Source: Antedon mediterranea | Taxonomy: Eukaryota > Echinodermata > Crinoidea > Comatulida > Antedonidae | NCBI RefSeq assembly: GCF_964355755.1 | Contig: NC_092675.1 | Span: 25,522,412 to 25,586,411 of the forward strand | Length of the DNA stretch: 64,000 nt | Reading direction: 5' to 3' | Shown: piece by piece, positions 11,190 to 22,166 of the stretch | How the letters are laid out: each line of letters opens with the position of its first letter | How positions within the stretch are numbered: position 1 is the stretch's first letter | Made by a program: the position numbers and the translations under genes | The notes under the pieces: model-generated | The model's database searches: none | Seen by the model: only the letters and a program-made list of their open reading frames with translations | What the model was told of the DNA's origin: nothing

Positions 11190-12650
11190 CATAACTAAAA
11201 CATATCAGAATATATTTGTATAATAATCAATATGGATTGAGAAAAAATCATGCTACGCATCTGGCAATACTTGATTTGGTAAATAATGTAACTAAAGCCA
11301 TAAACAATGATATGTACACTGTTGGCACAATCGATCACAATATTCTACTCAATAAATTGTACAATTACGGATTCCGTGGTGTATCACATGAATGGTTCAA
11401 AAATTATTTATTGAATAGAAAACAGTATGTGTCCTACAATCATGTAAATTTATCATATGAAAGTGTCAAGTGTGGGGTCCCTCAAGGTTCAATATTAGGG
11501 CCTTTATTGTTTATCATATATATGAATGATATAGGCCTATGCAAAGTTGACTCTCTTTTATATTATTAGCAGATGACAGATGACTGTTTTCTACTCAGAT
11601 TGTAATATTGATAATATGTTGAATGTAATGAATAATGAGCTTTCAGAAATCTGTAACTGTCACTCAATACTGATAAAACAAATCTTATGTTTCTGGGAAC
11701 ACCGCACCAAACAAAAAATGTAAATTCAACCTGTTGTATTTATCTGGATGGGTGTGAATTAAACCATGTACAAGAGGCATCATTCCTTGGTATAACTTTA
11801 GATCAAAATCTTACCTGGAAACGAGATATCAATAACATTCGAAAGAAGTGCTAAAAAAATGTTGGAGTGTTAAACAAAGTGAAACATTTCCTACCGGAAA
11901 AATCTTTACAATTACTGTATATTATTCTTTAATTTTATCACACATCAATTACGGGATTTTGCTATGGGGTACAGCAAACAAAGGATATGTGAATAAAATA
12001 TTGAAATTGCAAAAGAAAGCTGTAAGAATCATTACCAATAGTACATATTTATATCCAAAAAAACCTTTATTTGAAAAACTAAATCTATTGAATGTTTTTG
12101 ATCTGTACAAGAAGGAACTAGGTATAGTTATATACAAAATATAACAATGGAATGTTACCTAAATCCTTCAATAATATTTTTACTGAACACGAAAGTATCC
12201 ATAATAGGTAATTACTAGAAATAAAAACAACTATCGGCTAGATATTCATAAAATCAAATCTGTATTTTCAACGGGTTCCAAATATTGGAATAATTTGCCT
12301 GACAATGCCAAAAACTCTCATAGTGTTAATCATTTCAAAACACAGATTTCTAAGCACATCTCTTGACTAAGTGGCTTTACCTTGTACAGTTTATATTTTT
12401 TATTTATACTTATACTAATAGATAACTTGTTAATTTTGGCTATGCATATTACAAGGGTGGATGGGTTATGTCTTTATTTATGTAAATTGTGAATTATATG
12501 TATATTTATAAATATTTATTTATGTTCCTTCAATATTTGTATGTGTATGTTATTGTTAGTGTTTTTATTGTAAAGGTAGTACAACGTTTTTTTAGGCTCT
12601 GCCTTAGTTGTACGTCCTCCATCTTAATTTGTATTTTATGTATATAATGT
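11190..12650 (+). pseudogene. CR1/Jockey-supergroup LINE reverse transcriptase, degenerate
   Basis: Open segments at 11216-11569 and 11848-12144 encode the reverse transcriptase core: [19 protein letters not shown], then [15 protein letters not shown], then the thumb/C-terminal block SHINYGILLWG. The first catalytic Asp block (normally F-DLSKAFDT) is deleted: the frame jumps from MYTVG to TIDHN. The FADD box is broken by a stop and frameshift at about 11567-11585. The endonuclease domain is absent, so the copy is 5'-truncated and inactive. The 3' tail runs AT-rich to about 12650. Confidence 0.85.
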
Positions 12651-12842
12651 AATTTTATTAGGGTTTTAACAACTTCTAAAAGCAAATTATTAATTAGTAT
12701 TGATGAAAAGAGGGTTCCTATCAAAAGAAAAGCTCAACATCCATATATGATATTCCTTCATTTTGTTATGTCAGATACAATTCACATTCATAAAGAAAAA
12801 AATGGTATGTTATGTATCTGTTAAATATTGTATGTTTACTGT

Positions 12843-14555
12843 TTAGTAATTGAATATTTTAACACTTTTATCAGCATAATCAGCTACTGCTATTTGTTGT
12901 GGTCTGTTGGAAATGACAGCGATTTCAAGTGGTTTTGATATTCCATCTTCAATACTATCTATTCGTTTTAAGAAAACACCATTTTTAGCAAATAATTGTA
13001 GTTTATGACTATAACTTGATATTATTATATTTTCATTCATGTCCATTTCTATACCACAGGGGTTCATAACTTTCCCATCTTCATGACCTTTATTTACTAG
13101 TGTTTTAATAAACATACAATTTGTATCAAACATTTGTATTCTATGATTAACACTATCTGTAACCATCAAATTACCTTCCCTGGTTAAAGTCACATCAAAT
13201 GGAAAATTAAAATTTTTTCTTATATTACCCAGAAAGCTGCCATCATCAATATTAAATTTACAAACACGACCAGCTTTACTGTCTACAACAAACAGAACCC
13301 GTGTTTCATCGTTTACTGTCAGCCCATTCGGGCGTTTTAATATCCCTTTACCAAATTGAGCGCACTCTTCAAATTTATCATTAAGCATCACAACAACATT
13401 TCTTTGTCTATCACAGTACACAAGGTGACCATTACCCATGACATGCATGCTACAGACTTCAGTATTGTGTGCCAGTTTAATATTGGCAACAAATTCACCT
13501 AATTTGTTGAATTTCAATAAATCATTACCAACGCTTGATACTAATATACAACCATCTGAGCCTAATGCTACACTTGATACTATGTATTCAGTATATTTGC
13601 GTGGTTCAATGGTACGAACAAGGCCCAGTGGTTCCACTTTGATCTTCACAGGTGAACCTTTAAAGTGTGCTACTCCATTCAAGACCTCCATCTTCCAATC
13701 ACCTTCCTTATCACATCTTCCCTTTATTATATACTCTCCACTTCCCATGTCTTCTACCTCCGTGGCAGTTTTTTCACCTGACGGAGATATCAGAGTAGCA
13801 GCTACTTTACATTGGTCACTTTTATTCAGACTTTCTGCTTTCACTACAAACGTTTGTCCCTTTGATACTGTAATGGATCTATCACCTTTGTCAATGATGA
13901 ACCTACTATCAATACTTGTGATTTCACCAAGGCCTTTTGTAGTGAGAACATCATCCAAATGTTCATTTATAATGAACGTTGGTTTAATGTATTTCATTGG
14001 TAAATACCTGGAATTCATTTCCTTCAAGCATTGTTTAACGTATTCAAAATCTGACTTGAAATCATCAATTGTCTGTATATTTTCTGGTTTGTTCTTCGTT
14101 TTAGTAACTGATGCCTTCAGACCTTGCACTTCCATTTGGTGTGATTCTAGCTCCATCACTTGATGCTCAATGGCTTTATTCTTTTGCTGACGTACATTTT
14201 CTAGATCCAATAATACTTTTCTACTTTCTTCTTTCACACTAGAAATAATTATTTCTGTATGCGTTTCAATAACTTCTTTGATCGTCTGTACCTCTGATTC
14301 AAAGTTGGCTTTGTCATCCATTATAGAATGAAATGTAGTTTCTAATTCTTTTTTGATATCATCAGCTGACAGAATCAATTCAGTTATTCGTTTATTAATT
14401 ACATCTATAGCATCACTGATTTTTGTTGAATCATGATTAGTTTTGTAACAACTCATAAAACATGTCTTACATACACTTTTGTTACAAGTTGTACAAAACC
14501 TTTCTACTGTGTTGTCTGGATGGTCTTGACATCTTCCTTGTACTTGACTTGACAT
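12843..14555 (-). CDS. TRIM-NHL-like protein: B-box, coiled coil, filamin domain, NHL repeats; no RING
   Basis: One open frame of 570 residues from ATG at 14555. An upstream in-frame Met at 14588 would add 11 residues, but a splice-acceptor-like TTTGCAG sits directly before the 14555 ATG, so a spliced 5' leader exon is possible. A B-box-type zinc motif comes first (C9, H12, C21, C24, C29, C32, H41). A coiled coil follows at about residues 45-190, then a filamin/ABP280 domain at about 215-315 (GSGEYIIKGRCDKEGDWKM, HFKGSPVKIKVEP). The C-terminal half is an NHL beta-propeller (DGCILVSS, RPNGLTVNDE, REGNLMVTDSVNHRIQMFD). The order matches TRIM2/TRIM3/TRIM71-like proteins, which are usually E3 ligases or RNA/cargo adaptors. 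Without a RING, ubiquitin ligase activity is doubtful. A broken tandem copy lies upstream at 15566-16831. Confidence 0.9.
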   Translation of the reverse strand: MSSQVQGRCQDHPDNTVERFCTTCNKSVCKTCFMSCYKTNHDSTKISDAIDVINKRITELILSADDIKKELETTFHSIMDDKANFESEVQTIKEVIETHTEIIISSVKEESRKVLLDLENVRQQKNKAIEHQVMELESHQMEVQGLKASVTKTKNKPENIQTIDDFKSDFEYVKQCLKEMNSRYLPMKYIKPTFIINEHLDDVLTTKGLGEITSIDSRFIIDKGDRSITVSKGQTFVVKAESLNKSDQCKVAATLISPSGEKTATEVEDMGSGEYIIKGRCDKEGDWKMEVLNGVAHFKGSPVKIKVEPLGLVRTIEPRKYTEYIVSSVALGSDGCILVSSVGNDLLKFNKLGEFVANIKLAHNTEVCSMHVMGNGHLVYCDRQRNVVVMLNDKFEECAQFGKGILKRPNGLTVNDETRVLFVVDSKAGRVCKFNIDDGSFLGNIRKNFNFPFDVTLTREGNLMVTDSVNHRIQMFDTNCMFIKTLVNKGHEDGKVMNPCGIEMDMNENIIISSYSHKLQLFAKNGVFLKRIDSIEDGISKPLEIAVISNRPQQIAVADYADKSVKIFNY

Positions 14556-14744
14556 CTGCAAATTTAAACATTCATTTTTAGTATGCAAACAATTTTTTTT
14601 TTATTAATTAATTGTTTTAGTTTCATAATTTAATAGTAAACATTCAACTTTTAGGAATACTTTCAAAACCATTTTTTCCTAGTCTAACGAAACTGCAGAC
14701 CACACAAAACATGTTGTTGAATGACCGCCATTTCCCAACTGGTT

Positions 14745-15133
14745 TTATACGGCCATACTGCGAAATCGGTTTTCGTCAGATCACCGAAGTTAAGCAACGT
14801 TCGGTCCGGTTGCGTCCTGGATAGGATACTGTTGGGAATGGCGTCGGTTCCTGTATATACCGGAGAGTAAGGTGTAATGGGTTTGAGCCTCTGTACCATA
14901 CTGATTACATCCTTAAGCCTATTTTCCACTAGGCAAATTTGTTCTTCCAAATCCCTCTCTACGCATGCGTATAAGCTGACGCTTTCGATTCGCGTGAACA
15001 AATTCGTCTAGTGGAAAATAGGCTTTAGGCAAGATGCTTTACTCTCATTGTCTCGTCCTTCGGATGGGATGCAAAGTCGTGGCCCCGTGCACATAATGCA
15101 CGTTAAGGGACTTGGTACACTATTCAAAAATAA
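14745..15133 (+). mobile_element. 5S rRNA-derived SINE (SINE3-like), split by a MITE
   Basis: Bases 14745-14860 resemble 5S rRNA: TACGGCCATACTG, then GTCAGATCACCGAAGTTAAG, then TCCTGGATAGGATACTG, matching the internal control region order. The tail at 15030-15133 (CGTCCTTCGGATGGGATGCA, GTGCACATAATGCACGTTAA) resembles the tail of the tRNA-headed SINE at 59940-60226. It is diverged from a functional 5S gene, so a SINE is preferred over a 5S rRNA gene. Confidence 0.7.
14916..15024. mobile_element. 109-bp MITE inserted in the 5S-derived SINE
   Basis: Termini are AGCCTATTTTCCACTAGGC and its near-complement CTAGTGGAAAATAGGCT. TTA flanks both sides (14913-14915 and 15025-15027), compatible with a PIF/Harbinger-type 3-bp duplication. 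The inner part contains ACGCATGCGTATAAGCTGAC. Removing it restores SINE continuity. A related partial copy lies at 30554-30655. Confidence 0.7.
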
Positions 15134-15565
15134 TATTAAATTATACCAAGGAACAACACTTTGGCAGGATTAGTCTGGTTTTATTTAGCAACTAACCTTA
15201 GTTTTCTTCTACCTGTTGCTGTACAGTAGGCCAACTGTGTTTGCAAATGGGCATGGGTGCGGCTCGGCTGGCAATGCTGAAATACAAGATACAAAACTTT
15301 CCAAAGTCTGGTTGATACCCTGCTATTGCTTAACAAACTTCCAAAACAGGCAGCATATAAAATAAAATTCATAAAATAATATTGATTTTGCTGTGGACTT
15401 GATTCTAACACAGTTGTAATTTGTTTGTTGTAATGTTCTTTGCAATAGCAACACTGTTTTACATAATTAAGGAAGTAAGAAATTTTATATTAATATCCTA
15501 TGTAAAATACGTAAACGTGATTGGTATCTCCTCAACCATGAATGTGATATATCAGTTACAAATTT

Positions 15566-16831
15566 CAGATACAATTCATATTCATAAAGAATAAATGGTA
15601 TGGTGTATGTATCTGTTAGATATTGTATGTTGACCTTTTAGTAATTGAATATTTTAAAACTCTTGTCATAATCATCAGTTACTGCTATTTGTTGTGGTCT
15701 GTTGGAAATGACAGCAATTTCAAGTGGTTTTGATATTCCATCTTCAATACTATCTATTCGTTTTAAGAAAACACCATTTTTATCAATAATTGTAGCTTAT
15801 GACTACTGGATATTATTCTCATTCATGTCCATTTCTACACCACGGGGGTTCATTACTTTCCCATCTTCAACACCTTCACTTACTAGTGTTTTAATAAACA
15901 TACCGTTTGCATCAAACATTTGTATTCCATTACAATGATCAGTAACCAACAAATTACCTTCCCTGGTTAAATTCAAATTGATTTTGTATCTCACCCGCGC
16001 AGGCTGCCATCATCAATATTAAATTTACAAAAACGCGAATAGCCATACAACAAACAAAACCCGTGTTTCATCGTTTACTGTCAGCCCATTCGGGTAATTT
16101 AATATTCTTTTACCAAATTGAGCGCACTCTTCAAATGTATCTTTAAGCATCACAACAGTCTGTCTTTGCCTATCAATGTATACAAGGTGACCATTACCCA
16201 TGATATGCATGATAATGACCCGAGCATTTTGTGCCAGTTTAATTTTGGCAATAAATTCACCTATTTTGTTAAATTTCAATAACACATTACCAAAGCTTGA
16301 TACTAATATACAACCATCTGAGCCTAATGTTACATCTGTTACATTGTATAATTCAGTACGGTATATTTGTGTGCTGCAAAGGTACGAACAAGGCCCAGTA
16401 GGTTCCACTTTGATCTTCAATGGTGAACCTTTAAAGTGTGCTACTCCAGCCATGACCTCCATCTTCCAATCACCTTCCTTTTACATCTTCCTTATATTAT
16501 ATACTTTCCACTTCCCATATCTTCTTCCTCAGTGGCAGTTTTTTCACCTGACGGAGATATCAGAGTAGCAGCTACTTTACATTGGTCAGATTTTCTGCTT
16601 TCACTACAAACGTTTGTCCCTTTGATACTGTAATGGATCTATCATCTTTGTCAATGATGAACCTACTATCAATACTTGTGATTTCACCAAGGCCCTTTGT
16701 AGTAAGAGCATTATCCATATGTTCATATTTATAATGAACGTTGGTTTAATGCATTTCATTTGTAAATACCTGGAATACATTTCCTTCAAGCATTGTTTAA
16801 CTTGTTCTAAATCTGACTTGAAATCATCATT
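15566..16831 (-). pseudogene. Broken tandem duplicate of the TRIM-NHL gene (3' two thirds plus 3' flank)
   Basis: Nucleotide similarity to 12773-14072 runs through the entire interval, including bases downstream of the stop codon. The copy begins 3' of the stop and ends in the part encoding the end of the coiled coil, so it lacks the B-box. Open pieces at 15803-15994, 16025-16462 and 16604-16789 encode filamin and NHL fragments (HFKGSPLKIKVEP, YPNGLTVNDE, REGNLLVTDHCNGIQMFD). They are separated by indels and stops, for example around 15795, 15975-16050 and 16485. This is a DNA-level duplication in direct orientation, since flanking non-coding sequence is included. Confidence 0.85.
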
Positions 16832-16877
16832 GATAATACTCGTTGTAGGCCTATAATTTATTTAAAATACTGCATTG

Positions 16878-17411
16878 TTAAAGATTTATTGTCCCTTGAA
16901 ACACATACAAACACAATATACTAAATTTTTATTGGCCATATCAAAGTAATATTAAAGTTATTCACTTTAAGTCAAAAATTCGAGCCAAAAACAACAATTT
17001 TACGTAATTATCAGCTAAATTAATTTGATTACATTTCGTCCGGAAAATAGTCGCGAGCAAAAGTAAACAAAGATTTTAAACCACGAGTCTGCATTATGCA
17101 TATGCTAAATTAGGATTGTTTACAACTCGTCACGGTTGAGAAGTGTGTTTTCACACAGATCGCGAGGAAGTTTTATGGTTATGCATACAGAGTAGCCAAA
17201 TAAGCGCGTTGCATTAGATATGTTTTGATCGAAAAGTTATTTTTTGAACCAAAAAACGTCTGTAGGCCTATTTCAGTTAAATGATTTTTTTTTCGACTAA
17301 TTTTTGGTGAAAGTTAATAACTATTATGATACTTCAAAATGACCCACTTTTTTTCGAAATCTTTTTATTTTTATTTTTTTAGAATTTGACAAAGGGACAA
17401 TACACCTTTAA
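16878..17411. mobile_element. MITE family TTAAAGATRTATTGTCCC, copy ii
   Basis: Starts TTAAAGATTTATTGTCCC and ends with the complementary GGGACAATACACCTTTAA. It is about 534 bp with no coding capacity and sits just outside the TRIM-NHL pseudogene. Confidence 0.65.
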
Positions 17412-17919
17412 TAATACATAGATAATAGGGTACTGCAGATTAAACACATACGTAATTTGATATACTTAGAATTCTTGCCATTGCTGTTTTCATTTATGTC
17501 TATTGTTAATCACTTTGTGGTACAGTATATTATAATTTGTTGATCTATACATGACATCTATGATCTATAAGAAAATAAGTCCAAATAAAATATTGGTGCG
17601 TTTCGCAAACTCTCTGTTGTTTTTTTTTTCAATGTAGAAAAGTACTTTTAATTGAAAGAAATGTTTACTCATACAAACAAGAAAAATAAGTTATTACAAG
17701 ATGTTAGTACTGTATCACTTATTTTTGTACAGTATTTTTTAGATATTTAATTGACCTAATTTATTTTAATGATATTCATAATTTGATTTAATAATTTGAT
17801 ATATGCCTACTGTAATAATAATAGGATGATTTAATAGGCTATATTATTTTGTATGTATTTTTTTATTCTGAAAGTAATATAATAAATTTCCATTTATCTA
17901 GACTCTTAAGTTTTGGATT

Positions 17920-18243
17920 TTAAAGATATATTGTCCCCCTGAAAAAGCTATTTTTATAAACATTTTATTGTTGAATATGTTATTCACTTTGACAAAAAAT
18001 TTGATCGGCAAAAAAAGTATTTACTTGAAAAAACTATAATTTAAAGCAACAAAATAGTCAAATTGTCTGTCAAGCAATGAGTTTTTGGTTAAATTTAGGC
18101 CTAACTGTTTTTTTTTTTTTTTTAAATAAATGAAATCATCTTTTTTCTATGGAATTGAGTAACTTCATTAAAACTCCAAAATGACCTATTAAAATTCTGA
18201 AATCTTTATTTTTCATGATTTTTGGGGGATAATATATCTTTAA
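17920..18243. mobile_element. MITE family TTAAAGATRTATTGTCCC, copy iii
   Basis: Starts TTAAAGATATATTGTCCCCC and ends GGGGGATAATATATCTTTAA. It is about 324 bp. Its interior shares ACTCCAAAATGACCTATT-like sequence with copy ii. Confidence 0.6.
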
Positions 18244-18819
18244 CGTAAAATTTCCATCAGCATATAATATAATATGAATTTAATAATATTATTTTAAAAA
18301 GTATAAAAACATACACGTACACTGTGCACGGGATTTCCGATATAATCATTTTAAATTCAAAAGTAATACATGGTATAGGCCTACACAAGCTTTGCTAGGT
18401 TAGCTATAATCGGACATACCATAAGAAAAGATAGCCTCTCCTCGTTCGTGACACAAAAGGTCGTTCAATTCAAAAAATCATAATGTTATCTGATAGGGCC
18501 TACTATTGTGTCGTAGACGTCATAGGCCTAAAATATCTTCAACATTCTATTATGTTCTTAATGTAATTACAAAGTAGGCCTATTATTTATTAATTAATAT
18601 GGCACTCAAAGTTCGTATATTAGTGTAGATTCAGAATCATATAATTTGTTTCATATAATTTCAAATCATGTAAAATGCATTTTTTTCGGGCGGAAACCTA
18701 TGCAGCTCTATTTCTTAAAATTGTCTTTGCTGAGCCCCAAGCATGAAGATTCTTATACATGTTGTTTAAAAAAATTATAGATGTCATTGCCGGGGACCTT
18801 GTAGCTCTATTTTAAACAG

Positions 18820-18925
18820 TTTGGTATGCCGTGCGTTATGTAAATGAGTTTGTGCAGGTGTAGTATGGGGAAGATTGTATGTTAGTCATTCGTGGTCAAC
18901 ACGCCACACTGTTAAATGTTGATGT
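18820..18925 (+). repeat. Dispersed repeat, partner at 19775-19865
   Basis: Both places contain ATGCCGTGCGTT near the start and a 20-base match TCAACACGCCACACTGTTA after GTCATTCG. Together they define a diverged direct repeat of about 90-100 bp. Its origin is not recognised. Confidence 0.45.
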
Positions 18926-19240
18926 TGTTAATCTTTACATTAGAAGATTGTTCAAAGCATGTAAATAAAACATTTTCCGGACCTCTTTTAGTTTGCAAAC
19001 GTAATCTCGAAAAGAACTCCATGTGAAAAAGAAGCCCACCCAAGTGTACTAAAAATGAAGGAGGGCTTCTTTTCGAGGTTTTATGGTAGTCTATTTAATG
19101 GAAAATATGCCATGCAACTTTGTTTCTGATTTTAATAAAGGTCCACTTGTTTAGGCCTGACATTTACAACCCCCAAAATATCTCTCTTTCAAAATAAAAG
19201 AAAAACAATATTCATTATTTTCCATTAAAAAAAAATCCGT

Positions 19241-19313
19241 AGAGGTTCGAACCCAATCTAGAGCTGAGAGCACTCAACCCTCAAACCTGAGCATTACCCG
19301 TTAAACTACAAAG
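19241..19313 (-). repeat. Degenerate tRNA-like sequence (probable SINE head)
   Basis: On the reverse strand GGGTTCGAACCTC matches a polymerase III B box, with an A-box-like TAGTTTAACGGGTAA about 45 bases before it. The arms do not pair well enough for a functional tRNA. Confidence 0.35.
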
Positions 19314-19410
19314 TAGTACATGACTGAACAGCTGATAATAGTCTATTTATACGTGTATTACGTAATTCATCATTACGTCATAAGTATCATATTAACCTTG
19401 TTAAAACCAA

Positions 19411-19670
19411 AATGATCAGTTAGGTCAGTCGCCTGAGCGTCGAGTTGACAACACGTATGTCGTAGGTTCGATTCCCACGCTGGTCGGTGGAATAGAGTTA
19501 AAGGTATGCGACCAACTGTGTTTGGGGTTCACAGAATTATACGTCCCCCTTTCCACCACACATCATGAGGCGACAACATCAATGCATCTGGTGATGTGCT
19601 GGATACGACACCAAAAGGCTGTGGCAGGGCCTTAGTGCTGAGGCAGGGAGAGCACATTTAACATATCTTT
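19411..19670 (+). mobile_element. tRNA-derived SINE
   Basis: The head GATCAGTTAGGTCAGTCGCC followed by GTAGGTTCGATTCCCAC gives an A/B-box pair with tRNA spacing. About 190 bases of unrelated body follow (CCCTTTCCACCACACATCAT, GTGCTGAGGCAGGGAGAGCA). Confidence 0.6.
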
Positions 19671-20149
19671 TTTTTATTTAATATTTTTTTTCAACCTGTT
19701 TTCGATCTCGTAAGATTTATGTTTGGCGCCCTCAATTTTAAAAGAAATTGAATTTATATTTCATCGCAGGTGTACGAAACGGTTTGCAGGATGCCGTGCG
19801 TTGTTATGCAATGATTGTCATTCGCGGTCAACACGCCACACTGTTACATTTAGTTAATCAATGTTGCTACATTGGTAGCGAAATGTCCGATTCATGCAAG
19901 AATATTACATATTATGTTATAAATAAACGTTTGGTAGTTGGTCACTACGTGACGCTATACGATCTTTGGTTGTGACTGCCTTGCTATGACGTGTGATAAG
20001 TTCTTTGGTGAAGTTTAGCTGGTGGTTTGCATACGTTGTCACGCATCGGTGAGCTGGCTTACCGAAGAGAGTCGATTGAGGCCGAAATGTATGGAAAAAA
20101 AATCGCTCAAATTTCAAATTAAAAGATTAGCGCCCTCTATGTTTTGGTA

Positions 20150-20214
20150 AAGTTCCGCGACATCGAGCTTGTTCACCCATCTGATGGGTGAACAAGCTCG
20201 ATGTCGCGGAACTT
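20150..20214. repeat. Perfect 32-bp inverted repeat with 1-base spacer
   Basis: AAGTTCCGCGACATCGAGCT and the next 12 bases (20150-20181) are exactly complementary to 20183-20214 around a single T at 20182. It is GC-richer than its surroundings. No mismatches were found. Confidence 0.9.
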
Positions 20215-20273
20215 CATTGCACCAACAAAGTTCAGAATGCGCGGGAAGTGTGTATGGTATCACACTACTTACC

Positions 20274-22166
20274 CAGGCCCGTAGCCAGAATGCATCAGAG
20301 GGGGGTTTTCTTGACACCAAGTATTTTGCGAGCGCAGCGAGCAACTGTAGGCTGGGGGCCAGGGGGCCGCCAAGGGCCCCCGGTCGGGGTCCAGGGGGCG
20401 AAGGCCCCTGGAAGCTTTGGCTCTCAGAGCAATTTCGGTTGTTTTAATAAGCTTACAGAGACATTTTTTACCTACTAAAATCTGAGTTATGCAGAGAAAT
20501 TATATAGTACAGTATTATGGAAATCATGAAATACAGCTTTATTGTTGCAAAAAAGTATAGTATATTAGGCCCTTAAATAATTTCTTATCCTATAAACATA
20601 AAAAACAAATAGTACCGTATTTTTCGGTGTACAAGTCGCACCTGTGTATAAGACGCACCCATAACGGAGACTAAAATATTAGTATTTTTCATGTAGTCGA
20701 TGCATAAGACGCACTTATTTCTAGGCCGAAATTTAAACATTTTACAATCAAAACAATGGTATTTTAATAATAAAACAACGATATTTGAGACATATTTATT
20801 AGAATCAAATGATATAATTTTGTTTGATTGCCTTTATTACATCGTAATCAGTCTCTACTTCAACTGAACGTTCAATGAAAAGGGAAATCCCCATATTGTT
20901 TCAGTTACGATGCACTGTGTGGGTAGGGCTAGCCTATGTCTATTTAAGTAACTTTAATTTCATATTATTTAAATATGTACCTTCTTATTGTGTGTATGAC
21001 CATTATAAAATCAATCCAAATGATGTTCAGTTTTTTTGGGCTGATAATGAACCAGGAATATCATGTTGGGTAGACCTATATGAAAATCTTTCCTATTTCC
21101 ATGCATGCAATATGAGGAGAGGAGAGCACTAACCATGTGCTCCTCTTGCCTGGTGGCCAGCACTGTTGGCCATATACACTATGAGATTAGGGGAAGCTAC
21201 TTAACACAATAACAACACACTCTTTTAGATATCGCTTGACATACGAACTATTGCCTACATGATTATAAAATTATGTGATTGTTGACATAGAGATGTAATA
21301 AAAATAAACCACCGTGATCAAGGGAAATAGTTATTGTGTAATTAAAATGTGACACCACCGTAATTAATGGACTCTTCCATAAATGTGTTGCGCTGTGATG
21401 CTGCATGCTGCTAGAATACACACCCGCGAGTTCAGAGAGTATTACTAGGCCTGGGTAGAATATCTAATGCGTACTGAAATATTAATTAATACAGTCGAGG
21501 ATGACAATTTACCTTAACTAAAAATTCAATAAACTTGTTACCACACTGTGGTTAGACAGGAGTGAGTAACTAGCTAGGCCTACATTGCAGAGTAGTACAC
21601 TATTTTTAATTAATTTAAGTATTAGTAGGTAATTAAATTAATTAGAGTAACATTTAGAAGTCAAATTTGCGTGTCAAAAGTGCGTCTTATACACCGAAAT
21701 ATACGGTAGGCCTACGTACACGTACCAATTTAACTCAGCACCATTTTTATTCAAGTTTACACAGTGAAATTCTTTGGTTTAATGAAAAATATTCCCAGGA
21801 AAAAAATAAAAATCTCCAAAAAGATTGAGCTGAACTGAACGAGATCTTGTGCGTTCCAAAAAGCCCGGCCGAAGCACGCGATTGGTCAGTCCATTTTTCT
21901 GTCATATTTATAACCATCATCTCTCAACAATCTCTCGATCTCACGCTCAGCAGTGACTTTGACATCGGACAATCTGTATATTCGATCGATTTAAACATAG
22001 TCAATAGAAGTAAAATGACCAAAAAATCTGCTATAATTGATAATTAATTGCACGATTTTGGAAGTAGGGCCTTTGTTTTTCAAGGGGGCTTCGCTGGTAA
22101 AAGGGGGGTTCGCGCAAAAGGGGGGGTTCGCCCAAACCCCAAAAAACCCCCCTGGCTACGGGCCTG
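20274..22166. mobile_element. DNA transposon A, TIR CAGGCCCGTAGCCAG
   Basis: Left end CAGGCCCGTAGCCAG at 20274-20288; right end CTGGCTACGGGCCTG at 22152-22166. CTTACC directly flanks both sides (20268-20273 and 22167-22172). The subterminal regions are G-rich (20300-20410, 22080-22150). No transposase ORF was seen. Element B is nested inside. Confidence 0.8.
20613..21708. mobile_element. DNA transposon B nested in A, TIR TACCGTATTTTTCGGTGTA
   Basis: Left end TACCGTATTTTTCGGTGTAC; right end complementary to TACCGTATATTTCGGTGTAT. AAGACGCAC-type subterminal repeats occur near both ends (20640-20720 and 21680). If the TIR proper begins at CCGTAT, the flanking TA could be a Tc1/mariner-like TA duplication. 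About 1.1 kb, and no transposase is visible; the 85-codon frame inside at 20875-21132 is unremarkable. Confidence 0.7.

Noticed and set aside
13438-14163. 241-codon plus-strand frame
   Set aside because: Antisense shadow of the TRIM-NHL gene, which has clear domain homology on the other strand.
14745-14860. Functional 5S rRNA gene
   Set aside because: Too diverged, and followed by a SINE-type tail; better explained as a 5S-derived SINE head.
16200-16568. 122-codon plus-strand frame
   Set aside because: Antisense shadow of the TRIM-NHL pseudogene.
20169-20478. Two overlapping plus-strand frames of 92 and 96 codons
   Set aside because: They cross the perfect hairpin and the G-rich terminus of transposon A, so they are composition artefacts.
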